A stretch of 64,000 nucleotides of DNA from Kutzneria buriramensis. Its GTDB lineage: Bacteria; Actinomycetota; Actinomycetes; Mycobacteriales; Pseudonocardiaceae. Made by a program: the position numbers and the translations under genes. The DNA lies in NCBI RefSeq assembly GCF_043575855.1, contig NZ_CP144375.1, positions 434,001-498,000 of the forward strand, written 5' to 3'. The stretch's first letter is position 1. Every line of letters begins with the position of its first letter. Below the pieces are notes generated by a model, which searched no databases, had not been told where the DNA came from, and saw only the letters and a program-made list of their open reading frames with translations. Shown here piece by piece: positions 25,609 through 35,035 of this stretch.

Positions 25609-26184
25609 TCAACGGGAAGGCCGCAGGCCGGCCGTGGTCACCTTCACGAGTCGGCGTACGGCGGCTTGCGAGGGCAGCCCGCTGGCGGCGCCGAGGGCGT
25701 GTAGGCAGTAGGCGGCCAGCTCGGCCGGCTCGATGTCGTCACGGACCTCGCCGGCCGCGGCGGCCTCGGCGAGAAGGCTCGCGGTCACGTCGAGCAGTTG
25801 CCGCTGCGCGTGCACCATCTGCTCGCCGTGGTGCAGCAGCGCCGAGATGTCGGGGTTGTGGCGGCCACGGTTGTGGGCGATGAACGCGTAGAACTCCAGC
25901 GCCGCGTCGAGCCGCCCCCCGGGCGCGCCCGCCTGGTCCCGGATCTCGGTGAGACGCCGCAGATGGTCGGCGACGTGGCGTTCGTGCCACGCGACCAGGA
26001 TCGCCTCGACATCGGGAAAGTACTTGTACAGGGTGGCGCGCCCGATGCCGGCCCGTTCGGCGATGCGGGACATCGTCACCGCCGTCAGCCCCTGCTCGGC
26101 CACCAGGGCCGCGGCGGTGTCCAGGATCGCCTCCCGCACCGCCGCGCGGTGCGCGTCGACCGTTTCCGTCCACAGCTTCGGCAC
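25609..26184 (-). CDS. TetR/AcrR-family regulator
   Basis: About 191 residues from GTG at 26184; an ATG at 26220 would also be in frame. The HTH is strong (LVAEQGLTAVTMSRIAERAG, then IGRATLYKYFPDVEAILVAW). The ligand domain contains a HNRGRHNPDISALLHHGEQM segment. It is divergent from the methyltransferase gene, whose promoter contains the palindrome GAGACA-N3-TGTCTC between -35 and -10. It is the likely repressor of that operon. Confidence 0.88.
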   Translation of the reverse strand: MPKLWTETVDAHRAAVREAILDTAAALVAEQGLTAVTMSRIAERAGIGRATLYKYFPDVEAILVAWHERHVADHLRRLTEIRDQAGAPGGRLDAALEFYAFIAHNRGRHNPDISALLHHGEQMVHAQRQLLDVTASLLAEAAAAGEVRDDIEPAELAAYCLHALGAASGLPSQAAVRRLVKVTTAGLRPSR

Positions 26185-26224
26185 CCGCCCAGCATACAGA
26201 CCGCCCATGTCGGGACACACTGTA

Positions 26225-26256
26225 TTGACAGAGACACATTGTCTCGATAACTATCT
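26225..26256 (+). promoter_or_regulatory. Promoter with operator in the spacer
   Basis: TTGACA (26225-26230), a 17-bp spacer and TAACTA (26248-26253) face the methyltransferase gene. The perfect 15-bp palindrome GAGACACATTGTCTC (26231-26245) fills the spacer. The -10 box ends 7 bp before the ATG at 26261, so the mRNA is probably leaderless. TetR binding here would exclude RNA polymerase. Confidence 0.65.
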
Positions 26257-26260
26257 CCCC

Positions 26261-26866
26261 ATGCCCACCACGCCTCCTCATCGCGGTGTCACGGCGCCCG
26301 ACGACCGCTACGCCAGCCCGCCGCCCTGGGACATCGGCCGTCCCCAGCCGGCGTTTCTCGCCCTGGCCGAGGCGGGCGCGATCCGCGGCCGGGTGCTCGA
26401 CGTCGGCTGCGGCACCGGCGAGCACGCGCTGATGGCCGCCGGCCTCGGCCTGGATGCCACCGGCGTCGACCTGGCCGCGAACGCGCTGCGCACCGCCGAG
26501 CAGAAGGCGCGCGACCGTGGCCGCTCGGCACGATTCCTGCGCCACGACGCCCGCCGGCTCGGCGAACTGGGCGAGCGGTTCGACACGGTGCTCGACTGCG
26601 GGTTGTTCCGCATCTTCGCCGACGCCGACCGTGCGGACTATGTGGACAGTCTTCGGTCGGCGCTGTCGCCGGGCGGCCGGTACTTCATTCTCGGCTTCAG
26701 CGAGGAGCAGCCCGGCGACCGGGGACCTCACCGGCTGACGCACTCCGACATCACGGCCGCGTTCACCGACGGGTGGCAGATCGACACCCTGAAACCGGCC
26801 ACCATCGAGATCACCACCGACTCCGACGGCGTCCGCGCCTGGTTCGCGACCCTCACCCGACGCTGA
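26261..26866 (+). CDS. Class I SAM-dependent methyltransferase
   Basis: A 201-residue methyltransferase with motif I LDVGCGTGEHALMAAGLGLD at about residues 46-65, motif II acidic residue in ATGVDLAANAL, and motif post-I FDTVLDCGLFRIF. The N-terminal PPPWDIGRPQPAF and the short length are typical of tellurite-resistance/thiopurine-methyltransferase-like small-molecule methyltransferases. The substrate is unknown. It starts at the ATG at 26261 without a Shine-Dalgarno site, consistent with a leaderless message, and leads a two-gene operon with the DUF2218 gene under TetR control. Confidence 0.87.
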   Translation: MPTTPPHRGVTAPDDRYASPPPWDIGRPQPAFLALAEAGAIRGRVLDVGCGTGEHALMAAGLGLDATGVDLAANALRTAEQKARDRGRSARFLRHDARRLGELGERFDTVLDCGLFRIFADADRADYVDSLRSALSPGGRYFILGFSEEQPGDRGPHRLTHSDITAAFTDGWQIDTLKPATIEITTDSDGVRAWFATLTRR

Positions 26867-26887
26867 CCACCGGACAAGGACATCGCA

Positions 26888-27553
26888 ATGCCGACCGCCA
26901 CCGCGCACATCCCGACCGCGCGAGCCGGCCGCTACCTCGGCCAACTCTGCGGACATCTCAACCAGATGGGCCGGATGCGGCACCGAATGCCCCGCGCCCA
27001 CGACGGCCAGCCGCCCGCCGTGACACACGTGGAGTGGTCAGACACGGCGGGAACGATCCGCTTCGCCGAGGGCACATGCACCCTTCAGGCCACCGCGGAC
27101 ATGTTGACGGTTCGGGCGGAAGCCGACGACGAGGACGCGCTGCGGCGACTCCAGGACGGCATGACTCGGCGGCTGGAAACGATCGGCAGGCGCGACCGGC
27201 TCACCGTGCGCTGGCAGTCCGGCACGACGCCCGAAGCCACCACCATGGCTCAGCAGCCTCGGCGGCACGGGCGCACGCTGCTGATCGTCGTGGTCGCCGC
27301 GCTGGCCATCGCCGCACATCTCGGGTTGCTCGGCGGCGCGCTGGCGTCCTCGGCGTGGGCGAGTTGGGGTGCCGACGTCGTCCTGGCGATCATCCTGCTG
27401 AAGGTCATCGCGGTGGCCGCGCACGTGGCCCTGGGGCGAACGGCCTTTCGTCACCGCCGGGCGATCCGTCGCCGCGGCAACATCCACGACGGGGCGGACA
27501 ACATCGCCAACCCACGGCCGCAGGCCCCGACCGCGACGGAAGGTGACCGGTGA
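26888..27553 (+). CDS. DUF2218-domain protein with membrane C-terminus
   Basis: A 221-residue protein. The DUF2218 domain (about residues 3-95) is recognised from ATAHIPTARAGRYLGQLCGH, a TIRFAEGTCTLQATADMLTV strand pair and the closing AL-x-RLQDGMTRRLETIGRRD region. Homologues are usually stand-alone cytoplasmic proteins of about 100 residues, so the added C-terminal part is noteworthy. It has two hydrophobic helices (about 124-148 and 155-177) and a basic tail. It begins 22 bp after the methyltransferase stop, in the same operon. Function is unknown. Confidence 0.8.
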   Translation: MPTATAHIPTARAGRYLGQLCGHLNQMGRMRHRMPRAHDGQPPAVTHVEWSDTAGTIRFAEGTCTLQATADMLTVRAEADDEDALRRLQDGMTRRLETIGRRDRLTVRWQSGTTPEATTMAQQPRRHGRTLLIVVVAALAIAAHLGLLGGALASSAWASWGADVVLAIILLKVIAVAAHVALGRTAFRHRRAIRRRGNIHDGADNIANPRPQAPTATEGDR

Positions 27554-27794
27554 GGACGCGGCCCTCTGAACCTTGGGCGCAGCCGCGGACAAATCGGCTC
27601 CGAACGGTCAGATCGCCACATTTCCGATTCCTCGACACCGGCGCCCGCCGATGCGAACGACCAGCAAAGTGAATATGGCGATAACCGGCCCTCAAAACTT
27701 CTACACGGCTGTAGTCGCAGCGGTAGGTCACTCCCACCATACGGAGCAGTGGTCGTCCGACCACACGTCGGTGCCTCTGGTGTGAGGAGTGTCG

Positions 27795-30530
27795 ATGATC
27801 AGATGGAAGAGGTGGGTGGCGAGCGTCGCTGTCCTCGGCTTGTCGGTGGTCGGAACCGCGCTGGCCACGGACGCGGACGCCGGCGTCCAGCCCGCGACCG
27901 GCGTCGGCTCGTGCACGCTGAAGAACTGGAACCCCAACACTGATCCCGACGACGCCAAGGACCTGCCCGAGGGCGACCGTCCGCAGTCCTACAAGCCCGA
28001 TGACTACAACTGCGACGGGGCGAGTTTCGCCAAGCCGGGCGTGGAGTTCACGAAGTTCCCGCAGCCCAAGGACTTCCGCGTCACCAATCATCAGACGCAG
28101 CGGTCGATCCGTGGCTGTACGTCACTGGTGTGCACCGAAACCGTGCAGCAGCCGACCCAGGCCATCAACCCCACCTCGCCGTATTTCCCGCCGTTCACCC
28201 ACTTCGTGATCATCGTGCGGGAGAACCACACCTTCGACGACTACCTCGGCGACTGCGCCACCACCATCCAGGCCGGCTGCAACGGCGCGGTGCAGGGCAC
28301 CAACCACATCAGCCAGGTGCCAGACCTGCACGCGCTGGCCAAGCAGTACTCCTTGATGGACTCCTACAGCACCGGAACCCAACCACCCAGCGGCCCCAAC
28401 CACTGGTGGCTGTTCTCCGCCCAGTCCGCCTCCAGCTCCCAGCAGCAGTCCTACCCCGCCGGCACCGGCACCGAGTTCGACCGCTTCCTCAACGGCACGA
28501 GCGGACCCGCCGGCGAAGGCACCAACCCGTGCACCAGCCAGACCGGGTCGGGCACCGGCACTCCCCCGGTCACCTTCGTCACCAACGGCGACATCTACTG
28601 GATGGTCAGCACCGGCAGCGGCTACTGGCGCAACCCCGCCACCGGCAACGCCGAGGTGCTGCCGGCCAACCGCCCCGGCACGAACATCCCCGAGGAACTG
28701 CACGCCAACGAGTACGCGTGCAGCGGCCAGAACATCTCCGACACCACCATCGCCAACGACTACCTCAACTACGTCTCCACCAACGGCCTGCCGACCTACT
28801 CCTACGTCGAACTGTTCAACGACCACCCCGGCACCTACCAGGACATCGCGACCAACGACGCCGAGACCAACCAGGTCGTGTCCTCGATCATGGGCAACGC
28901 GGCCTACAAGGACAACACGCTCATCGCGGTCACCGAGGACGACACGCAGAACGGCAACAACGGCCCCGACCACGTCAGCAACACCTACCGGGTGCCGACC
29001 GTCATGATCGCGTCGCCGACCTACATGAAGCAGCACTACATCACGCACGTCGCATACACCACCAGCAACGTGCTCGCGGCGATGGAACGCGTCGCGAACA
29101 ACGTGCACCCGGGCATCCTCGACCCCAACGACAGCCTCGGCCTGTCCACCTTCCCCATGACCACCGCGGACCAGTCGGCTCTGGGCGATCCGCTGGAAGA
29201 CCTGTGGTTACAGGGCGCAACACCGCTCTCGGCCACCGCCGCCGCGTCGCCGACAACCGGCAACGCCCCGCTGAGCGTGAACTTCACCGGCTCGGCCACC
29301 GGCGGCACCGCCCCCTATTCATACAGCTGGAACTTCGGCGACGGAACAACCAACACCACCCAGAACCCCAGCCACACCTATAACTCCGCCGGCACTTACA
29401 CCGCGACGCTCACCGTCACCGACAGCGCGTCACCAGCACACACCGCGACCGCCAACGCGACCGTCACGGTCGCCAGCACCGGCAGTCCGCTGACCGCCAC
29501 CGCCGCGGCATCGCCGACCTCCGGCCAGATCCCCGTCAACGTCGGCTTCACCGGCGCCGCGTCCGGCGGGGCGCCGCCGTACTCGTACAGCTGGAACTTC
29601 GGCGACGGAACGACCAGCACAGCCCAGAACCCCAGCCACACCTACAACAACGTCGGCACCTACACCGCGACCCTGACCGTCACCGACAGCGCGTCACCTG
29701 CGAAAACCGCCTCGTCCAGCGTCACCATCACCGCCGATCCGGTGGCTGGCACGGCACCGGGCGCGCCGACCGGTCTGACCGCGACCGGCGGCAACGGCCA
29801 GGTTTCACTGAACTGGCAGGCGCCGGCCAACAACGGCGGTGTCAACATCACCTCGTACAAGGTGTATCGCGGCACGGCCAGCGGCGGCGAGACGCTGCTG
29901 ACCAGCGGCGGCTGCGGCAACGTCGGTGTCGTGCTGTCCTGCACGGACACCGGTCTGACCAACGGACAGGTCTACTACTACAAGGTCAGCGCGGTGAACG
30001 CGATAGGCGAGGGCGCTCAGAGCGCCGAGGCGTCGGCGACACCGACCGGAAGTTCCTGCCCGCCAACGCAGTTGCTCGGCAATCCCGGCTTCGAGACCGG
30101 CACCGCGTCGCCGTGGTCGGCGAGCACCGGTGTGGTGACCAACAACAGCACCGAACCACCGCACAGCGGATCGTGGGACGCCTGGCTGGACGGTTACGGC
30201 AAGGCGCACACCGACACCCTGTCGCAGTCGATCACTCTGCCCACCGGGTGCAGCAACTACAACTTCAGTTTCTGGCTGCATGTCGACACGGCCGAGACTG
30301 GCAGCACCGCCTATGACAAGCTGACAGTCCAGGTGCTCAACAGCGCGGGCAGCGTGCTGTCCACCCTGCACACGTACTCCAACCTCGATCACAACACCGG
30401 CTACGCGCAGCACAGTTTCAGCCTGGCGCCCTACGCCGGGCAGAAGATCACGCTGAAATTCACCGGCACCGAGGACTACGAGTTCCAGACCTCGTTCGTC
30501 ATCGACGACTCCGCGGTCAGCGTGAGCTGA
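27795..30530 (+). CDS. Secreted phosphoesterase with PKD, FN3 and C-terminal jelly-roll domains
   Basis: A 911-residue exported enzyme. The ATG at 27795 lies 5 nt after GAGGAG and opens a signal peptide (MIRWKRWVASVAVLGLSVVG...ADA). The catalytic part (about residues 130-475) belongs to the phosphoesterase family of bacterial phospholipases C and acid phosphatases. It has FVIIVRENHTFDDYLGDC around the metal-bound nucleophile, YSTGTQPPSGPNHWWLFSAQ, and TEDDTQNGNNGPDHVSNTYR. Two PKD domains follow (about 478-557 and 565-647, each with SYSWNFGDGTT), then a fibronectin type III domain (653-751) and a carbohydrate-binding-like jelly roll (753-911). The accessory domains suggest binding to polymers or cell surfaces. 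A strong terminator follows. Confidence 0.9.
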   Translation: MIRWKRWVASVAVLGLSVVGTALATDADAGVQPATGVGSCTLKNWNPNTDPDDAKDLPEGDRPQSYKPDDYNCDGASFAKPGVEFTKFPQPKDFRVTNHQTQRSIRGCTSLVCTETVQQPTQAINPTSPYFPPFTHFVIIVRENHTFDDYLGDCATTIQAGCNGAVQGTNHISQVPDLHALAKQYSLMDSYSTGTQPPSGPNHWWLFSAQSASSSQQQSYPAGTGTEFDRFLNGTSGPAGEGTNPCTSQTGSGTGTPPVTFVTNGDIYWMVSTGSGYWRNPATGNAEVLPANRPGTNIPEELHANEYACSGQNISDTTIANDYLNYVSTNGLPTYSYVELFNDHPGTYQDIATNDAETNQVVSSIMGNAAYKDNTLIAVTEDDTQNGNNGPDHVSNTYRVPTVMIASPTYMKQHYITHVAYTTSNVLAAMERVANNVHPGILDPNDSLGLSTFPMTTADQSALGDPLEDLWLQGATPLSATAAASPTTGNAPLSVNFTGSATGGTAPYSYSWNFGDGTTNTTQNPSHTYNSAGTYTATLTVTDSASPAHTATANATVTVASTGSPLTATAAASPTSGQIPVNVGFTGAASGGAPPYSYSWNFGDGTTSTAQNPSHTYNNVGTYTATLTVTDSASPAKTASSSVTITADPVAGTAPGAPTGLTATGGNGQVSLNWQAPANNGGVNITSYKVYRGTASGGETLLTSGGCGNVGVVLSCTDTGLTNGQVYYYKVSAVNAIGEGAQSAEASATPTGSSCPPTQLLGNPGFETGTASPWSASTGVVTNNSTEPPHSGSWDAWLDGYGKAHTDTLSQSITLPTGCSNYNFSFWLHVDTAETGSTAYDKLTVQVLNSAGSVLSTLHTYSNLDHNTGYAQHSFSLAPYAGQKITLKFTGTEDYEFQTSFVIDDSAVSVS

Positions 30531-30542
30531 TCACCGTGTGAA

Positions 30543-30575
30543 GCGGATGTGGCCGACCAGGTCGGCCACATCCGC
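30543..30575 (+). terminator. 14-bp stem terminator after the phosphoesterase gene
   Basis: GCGGATGTGGCCGA (30543-30556) pairs perfectly with TCGGCCACATCCGC (30562-30575) around a 5-nt loop, 13 bp after the stop codon. Confidence 0.85.
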
Positions 30576-30639
30576 GCTCAGCTGCGGCGGCCAACTCGGC
30601 ATGGCAATGCGTTCGCAATTCGATCTTTCGGGCGCCGCC

Positions 30640-30828
30640 GAGGACCTAGAGAACGCCGTCGCCGAGTACCAGGATCACTACAACAGACATCGACCACACC
30701 GATCCCGAGGCCAACTGCCACCCGACGTCCAGGAGCAACCCTGTGCCGTCCAGGACTTCGAGGCCCGCAGGCTGGTACGGACCCGGGTGCTCGCGGGAGT
30801 CATCCACGAGTACCGATACGCATCCTGA
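30640..30828 (+). pseudogene. Integrase-core transposase C-terminal fragment
   Basis: The frame ending at 30828 reads EYQDHYNRHRPHRSRGQLPP and then VRTRVLAGVIHEYRYAS, the terminal part of IS481/IS3-like integrase transposases. The part just before it (MRSQFDLSGAAEDLENAVAE) is not transposase-like; it resembles a TPR segment of CHAT-associated proteins, so it may be a deletion joint. It has no catalytic DDE residues. Confidence 0.55.
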
Positions 30829-31158
30829 CCTGCAGCGCCGACTTTTCGAGCCCCACAGGGTGCCAGCCAAGTTCCCTGTCCCGGGCGCGACCTCCCGCAG
30901 GTGGTCTGTGCTGGTGGAGGCACACCTTCGCTGGCCTCGATGAGAGCGGGCGAACAGGTCATCGACGTCGGTGACCGTGAAGTACCACATCAACTTGTCT
31001 CGGCTAAACCTTTGGGAATCCGGCGTAGCCGGCCAAGTTCCTCCTCAGGGAACACAGGAGCGACCATCGCGTGCCTCATGCTAGGGCGGGGTCCTCCGCG
31101 GGTCAGCGGCTACGGCAGGCCGCTTGACGTCACCGGCACCGACGCGTCACCGCGACGC
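30829..31158. other. No gene seen
   Basis: No open frame in this stretch has coding character or a family resemblance. Confidence 0.3.
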
Positions 31159-31485
31159 TTAAGCCAATTGGCGGTATTCGGTGTTCGGAGCTCCAACTAC
31201 CCACACCACATTCGGGTTATTCGGAACAGCCCATTGAGTCAGGCCTTTTGAAGGAACACGGTCTTCGCCCGACAGGCCGCGCAAATAGCCTTCTCGCGTC
31301 AACCTTAAGCCTCGGAACCGCCGGTGCGGCTCGTCGACGAATTGCGACAGCGAGGGGTTGACCGCCCATTCGGGCTCCGCGTCAATCTGCGACGTGCGGC
31401 CGGTCACTGTCCACGGACTTGGCCTGAGACATAACGCGAAAGCGCGCCAGTCATGGTAGTCGCAGCGAAGGGGCGCGGGCGTCAC
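31159..31485 (-). CDS. Hypothetical protein
   Basis: From GTG at 31485 the frame reads TPAPLRCDYHDWRAFALCLR, FVDEPHRRFRGLRLTREGYL and ends with AVPNNPNVVWVVGAPNTEYR. The sequence is protein-like with Trp and Tyr well spread, yet the GC content and third-position bias are lower than in neighbouring genes. No family is recognised. It may be a recently acquired gene or the tail of a larger one. Confidence 0.4.
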   Translation of the reverse strand: MTPAPLRCDYHDWRAFALCLRPSPWTVTGRTSQIDAEPEWAVNPSLSQFVDEPHRRFRGLRLTREGYLRGLSGEDRVPSKGLTQWAVPNNPNVVWVVGAPNTEYRQLA

Positions 31486-31758
31486 GCTGCAGAAACATAC
31501 ATTTGATTGGTCAAACACATATTCGGGCAACCGTGGCGCACTCTAGCCAGTGACCGACCAATGAAGAGGGCCACATGGATGGCCCCTTGTGTTCGTCATC
31601 CTGCGCGCCTATCCCTGAGGATAGCCCCTTACGACAGTATGAGTTGGGGCGTTTTAATGGGGACAGCACTTGGGGGCATGGACGTGTCCATTCGCTGGAC
31701 ACAGACAGGTGTCCAGACCTGAACTGGATGTCTTAATCCAGAGTTCGACGGTATTCGA

Positions 31759-31977
31759 TCAATCGTCGTCCCACTTGCGCATACCCAAACAAGCTGACAA
31801 GGACTGGGTTGCACCTATCAGTTTGGGGATTCGACATTCACGCGCGTGGATTTCGATCAGGTGCGACTCCTGGTCCCCGTCGCGGTTCACCTCGACCGTC
31901 ACCGGCGCGACCTGCCACAACCTCATCACCGGGCCGCCAACGAACCACCAACAGCAAAGAGTGACCATCGCAACCAT
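31759..31977 (-). CDS. Small membrane-anchored hypothetical protein
   Basis: From the ATG at 31977 it encodes about 72 residues. There is a short hydrophobic N-terminus (MVAMVTLCCWWFVGGPVMRL), then WQVAPVTVEVNRDGDQESHL, IEIHARECRIPKLIGATQSL and the tail GMRKWDDD. No family is recognised. Composition is protein-like, though the region is AT-richer than average. It is divergent from the S53 protease gene. Confidence 0.4.
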   Translation of the reverse strand: MVAMVTLCCWWFVGGPVMRLWQVAPVTVEVNRDGDQESHLIEIHARECRIPKLIGATQSLSACLGMRKWDDD

Positions 31978-32102
31978 GCCAGACGGTCGACCGACATGAA
32001 TTCGGCGTCGCCGCACTGGACATAGGCGTTATTGCCGGAGAAGCAGGTGTCAAGTGTCAGCGTCAACCTGACACAAGGTATTCAATCGACAGGAGAACCT
32101 GA

Positions 32103-34049
32103 ATGCGAGTCAATTCACGGCGAAACAGGACAGCCGTCGTGGTGACATGCTGCCTCGCCGGACTGTTCGGCGGGGGCATCGGTGTCGCGCAGGCGTCGCC
32201 GCCTGGGGTGATCATGCCCGGTTCGGTCGCGGACGCGGTGACCTCGGCGGGTCCCGCAGTGGGTGACGTGCCGCCAGCGCAGAGCCTGACCGTTCAGTTG
32301 TGGCTCAAGGGAAACGAGACCGCAGCGACCGCCTTCGCGGACGCGGTCAGCAACCCGAAGAGTGTGAGCTTCCACAAGTATCTCAGCCCCAGCGCGTACA
32401 CGGCAAAGTTCGGCGTAAGCGCGGCGAGGGCCAGCGCAGTCTCCTCATGGCTGAGCCAGCAGGGTTTCACCGACATCAAGCCAGACCCGCAGCGCTCATA
32501 CATTCAGGCGACCGCGCCGACCTCAACCGTGCAGAACGCCTTCCACGTGCAGATGAAGCAGTTCCGCGTCGCTGGCCAGTCGAACCCGGTCTCCTCCAAC
32601 GACCGCGACATCACCCTGCCCGCGTCGATCGCCGGTGACGTGATCGGCGTCAGCGGCTTGGACAACATCCGGCCCAAGACTGCGCTGGCTACAGTCAAGC
32701 CCACCGCGGCGCAGATCAGGGCCAAAGCCGACAACTGCTCCAACTACTACGGCCAGAACGTCCAGACCGGCCTGCCCGCCATCGACGGCAACACCAGCTT
32801 CCCTACCTACATCTGCGGCTACAACGGCAGCCAGCTGCGCGCCGCGTACGGCATGGCCGACGCCAACACCGGCACGGGCGTCACCGTCGCCTACATCGAG
32901 ATCGGTACGCCGTACAAGATGTTCCAGACCCTGACCAAGTGGGCCGCAGCCGGCGGTCTGCCCTCCCCCAAGCCGCAGAACTATTCGGAGCTGTCGCTGG
33001 GCGCCGGCAACGCCTGCGGCAACGGTTTCGACATCGAGGAGCAGTTGGACATCGAGTCCAGCTACGCCATGGCGCCCGACCAACATCAATTGCTCGTCGG
33101 CGCGGACAGCTGCAACACCCAGACCGGTGGTGTGCAGGGTCTGTTCGACGCGGAAAACGCCGTCCTGGACGGCGACGGCAGCCGGCCACTCGCGTCGGCG
33201 ACTTCGAACTCCTGGGGACTGGGCCCTGATGGCGTCCCCGTTACGCTGGTCAACGTCATGCACTCGATCCTGTTGCGTGCGGCTGGTGAAGGCGTCGGTA
33301 TGTACTTCGCGTCCGGTGACAGGCCAGGTGTGGATGTCCCGTCGTCCGACCCGTACGCGACCGCGGTCGGTGGCACCACCCTCGGCCTCGACGCGAAAAC
33401 CAACCGTCTGTTCGAGACTGGCTGGTCGGACGACGTACACATCGTCAACGGCGACGGTACCTACACCGACCGGGGCATCGGCGCCGCTGCCGGCGGTGGC
33501 GCCAGCCTGCTGTGGAAAGAGCCCGACTACCAGAGGAAAGTCGTGCCCGACTCGATGACCTCGCCAGGCGCGGGCAACCAAAGCCCCGGCCCGTCCCGGG
33601 TCGTGCCGGACATCGGAGCGCTCGCCGACCCGACCACCGGCATGGCTGTGGCCACCACTGAGCCGGGAAAGAACGGTGGCGCGGACACCTACACCGTCTT
33701 CCCAGTGGGAGGCACCAGCCTGTCCACCCCGCTGGTCGCCGGCATCGTGGCAGCCGCCGACCAGGGCCAGCCCGCTAGCTCGGGGTTCATCAACCCGTTG
33801 CTGTACTCCCTGGCCGGCAGCAGCGCACTGGCCGATCCGTTGCCCATCACCTCGGCAACACCCGCCGCGTACCAGGGCGTCTACGTCCCGAAGAATGAGG
33901 CGGTTCCCGAAGTTCCGCCCACAGTGTGGACCTTCGACGACCAGGACACGGCGTCCACCAATCAGGTCACTGCCGCGGGTTACGACACCATGACCGGTGT
34001 CGGCACACCGAACGGCCAGAGCTTCATCACCGCATTGCGCAAGCACTGA
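32103..34049 (+). CDS. S53 family serine protease (sedolisin/kumamolisin type)
   Basis: A 648-residue secreted protease. The ATG at 32103 follows AGGAGA by 7 nt; a signal peptide ends near AQASPP. A pro-kumamolisin activation domain covers about residues 40-190 (SVSFHKYLSPSAYTAKFGVS). In the catalytic domain the sedolisin triad can be placed: Glu and Asp in NGFDIEEQLDIESSYAMAPD, oxyanion-hole Asp in GMYFASGDRPG, and Ser in PVGGTSLSTPLVAGIVAAAD. Sedolisins are acid-active endopeptidases that cleave their own propeptide. It stands alone and is followed by a terminator. Confidence 0.93.
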   Translation: MRVNSRRNRTAVVVTCCLAGLFGGGIGVAQASPPGVIMPGSVADAVTSAGPAVGDVPPAQSLTVQLWLKGNETAATAFADAVSNPKSVSFHKYLSPSAYTAKFGVSAARASAVSSWLSQQGFTDIKPDPQRSYIQATAPTSTVQNAFHVQMKQFRVAGQSNPVSSNDRDITLPASIAGDVIGVSGLDNIRPKTALATVKPTAAQIRAKADNCSNYYGQNVQTGLPAIDGNTSFPTYICGYNGSQLRAAYGMADANTGTGVTVAYIEIGTPYKMFQTLTKWAAAGGLPSPKPQNYSELSLGAGNACGNGFDIEEQLDIESSYAMAPDQHQLLVGADSCNTQTGGVQGLFDAENAVLDGDGSRPLASATSNSWGLGPDGVPVTLVNVMHSILLRAAGEGVGMYFASGDRPGVDVPSSDPYATAVGGTTLGLDAKTNRLFETGWSDDVHIVNGDGTYTDRGIGAAAGGGASLLWKEPDYQRKVVPDSMTSPGAGNQSPGPSRVVPDIGALADPTTGMAVATTEPGKNGGADTYTVFPVGGTSLSTPLVAGIVAAADQGQPASSGFINPLLYSLAGSSALADPLPITSATPAAYQGVYVPKNEAVPEVPPTVWTFDDQDTASTNQVTAAGYDTMTGVGTPNGQSFITALRKH

Positions 34050-34064
34050 CACGGCGTTGTTGTC

Positions 34065-34094
34065 GCGGTGCCGGTTCACCCGAACCGGCACCGC
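34065..34094 (+). terminator. 12-bp stem terminator after the S53 protease gene
   Basis: GCGGTGCCGGTT (34065-34076) pairs perfectly with AACCGGCACCGC (34083-34094), 15 bp after the stop codon. Confidence 0.8.
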
Positions 34095-34319
34095 TTCGCG
34101 TGCGGTGCTGAGCCGGTGCTCGTGGTGGTCTGGCTGGTGCGGATGGAACGGGAACGGACGTTGACGGACGTGGCGAACATGAACGATCTGGGGGGCGTCT
34201 GACAGTTCGCCGAGCACGAGAGGCGAATGCCGCGCGGAGGCAACTGCCGCAGGACGCACCGTAGTAGGAGATTCTTGGGCTCGCCAAGCGCGGCGCGGAT
34301 CCGGTCCATCCCCCGCGCG

Positions 34320-35030
34320 GTGTTCACGGTGGTGAGGTGGGCCAGCGGTGGTGCCCGTCTGGCAGCTCCGTCGCCTGACTGAAGTAGAGGATCGTCAACA
34401 AGGCGAAGATGATTGCCTGGATCAGACCGACGAACACGTCGAAGAGCTTCCACACCACGTTCGGCGCCCACAGGAAGTAGGGTGGGAACATCATGATCAG
34501 GGACACCATCACGGTCCTGCCAAACACGTTGCCTTGCCGAACATTCGCAGGGACAACGAGACCGGCTTGGCGAGCTCCTCGACAATGTTGATCGGAGCGA
34601 GGAACGCGACGTGGCTCTCCGCCGACCGGACCAGGTGGCCGCTGGCGCCGCGCCAACGGACGCCGGCGACGTTGAACCACGGGTGAAGTTCACGTCCGAG
34701 ACAGGCGGCGGATTCAGGTCATGCCGGCCGAACTGCACCGGCAGCACGTCCAGCCAATTGGCGACCAGGACGTCGACGAATAGCGACATCGCCAACGGCG
34801 CGACGTACGGCGCGACCTTCAAACCGATGATGCTGTCGACCTGCTGGCGCACTGCGGCGGTGATCGTCTCGAAGAACAGCTGCACGCCGCTGGGCACGCC
34901 TGCGGTGATCTCCGCCCGCAGCACCAGCGCCAGGGCGATGAGGACCGCGGCGGTGACGGGGCTGGCCAGCAGCGTGTCGCCATTGGACGTCAGAACAGCT
35001 CGAAGCGGAGTACCGAGGATGAAAGGTCGA
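34320..35030 (-). pseudogene. atpB: ATP synthase F0 subunit a remnant
   Basis: Pieces of the proton-channel subunit lie in three frames: TLLASPVTAAVLIALALVLR and FFETITAAVRQQVDSIIGLK; then LAPINIVEELAKPVSLSLRM with the family-critical Arg; then FPPYFLWAPNVVWKLFDVFV and LIQAIIFALLTILYFSQATE. At least two frameshifts separate them and the start is lost. The true atp operon is not in this window, so this is a decayed extra copy or a displaced one. Low sequence complexity cannot explain it, since the order of segments is that of the real protein. Confidence 0.8.
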
Positions 35031-35035
35031 GGTGA

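Noticed and set aside
32523..34259. 578-codon minus-strand frame opposite the S53 protease gene
   Set aside because: Composition is that of an antisense shadow (Gly/Arg/Val/His-rich, no family), while the plus strand encodes a full sedolisin.
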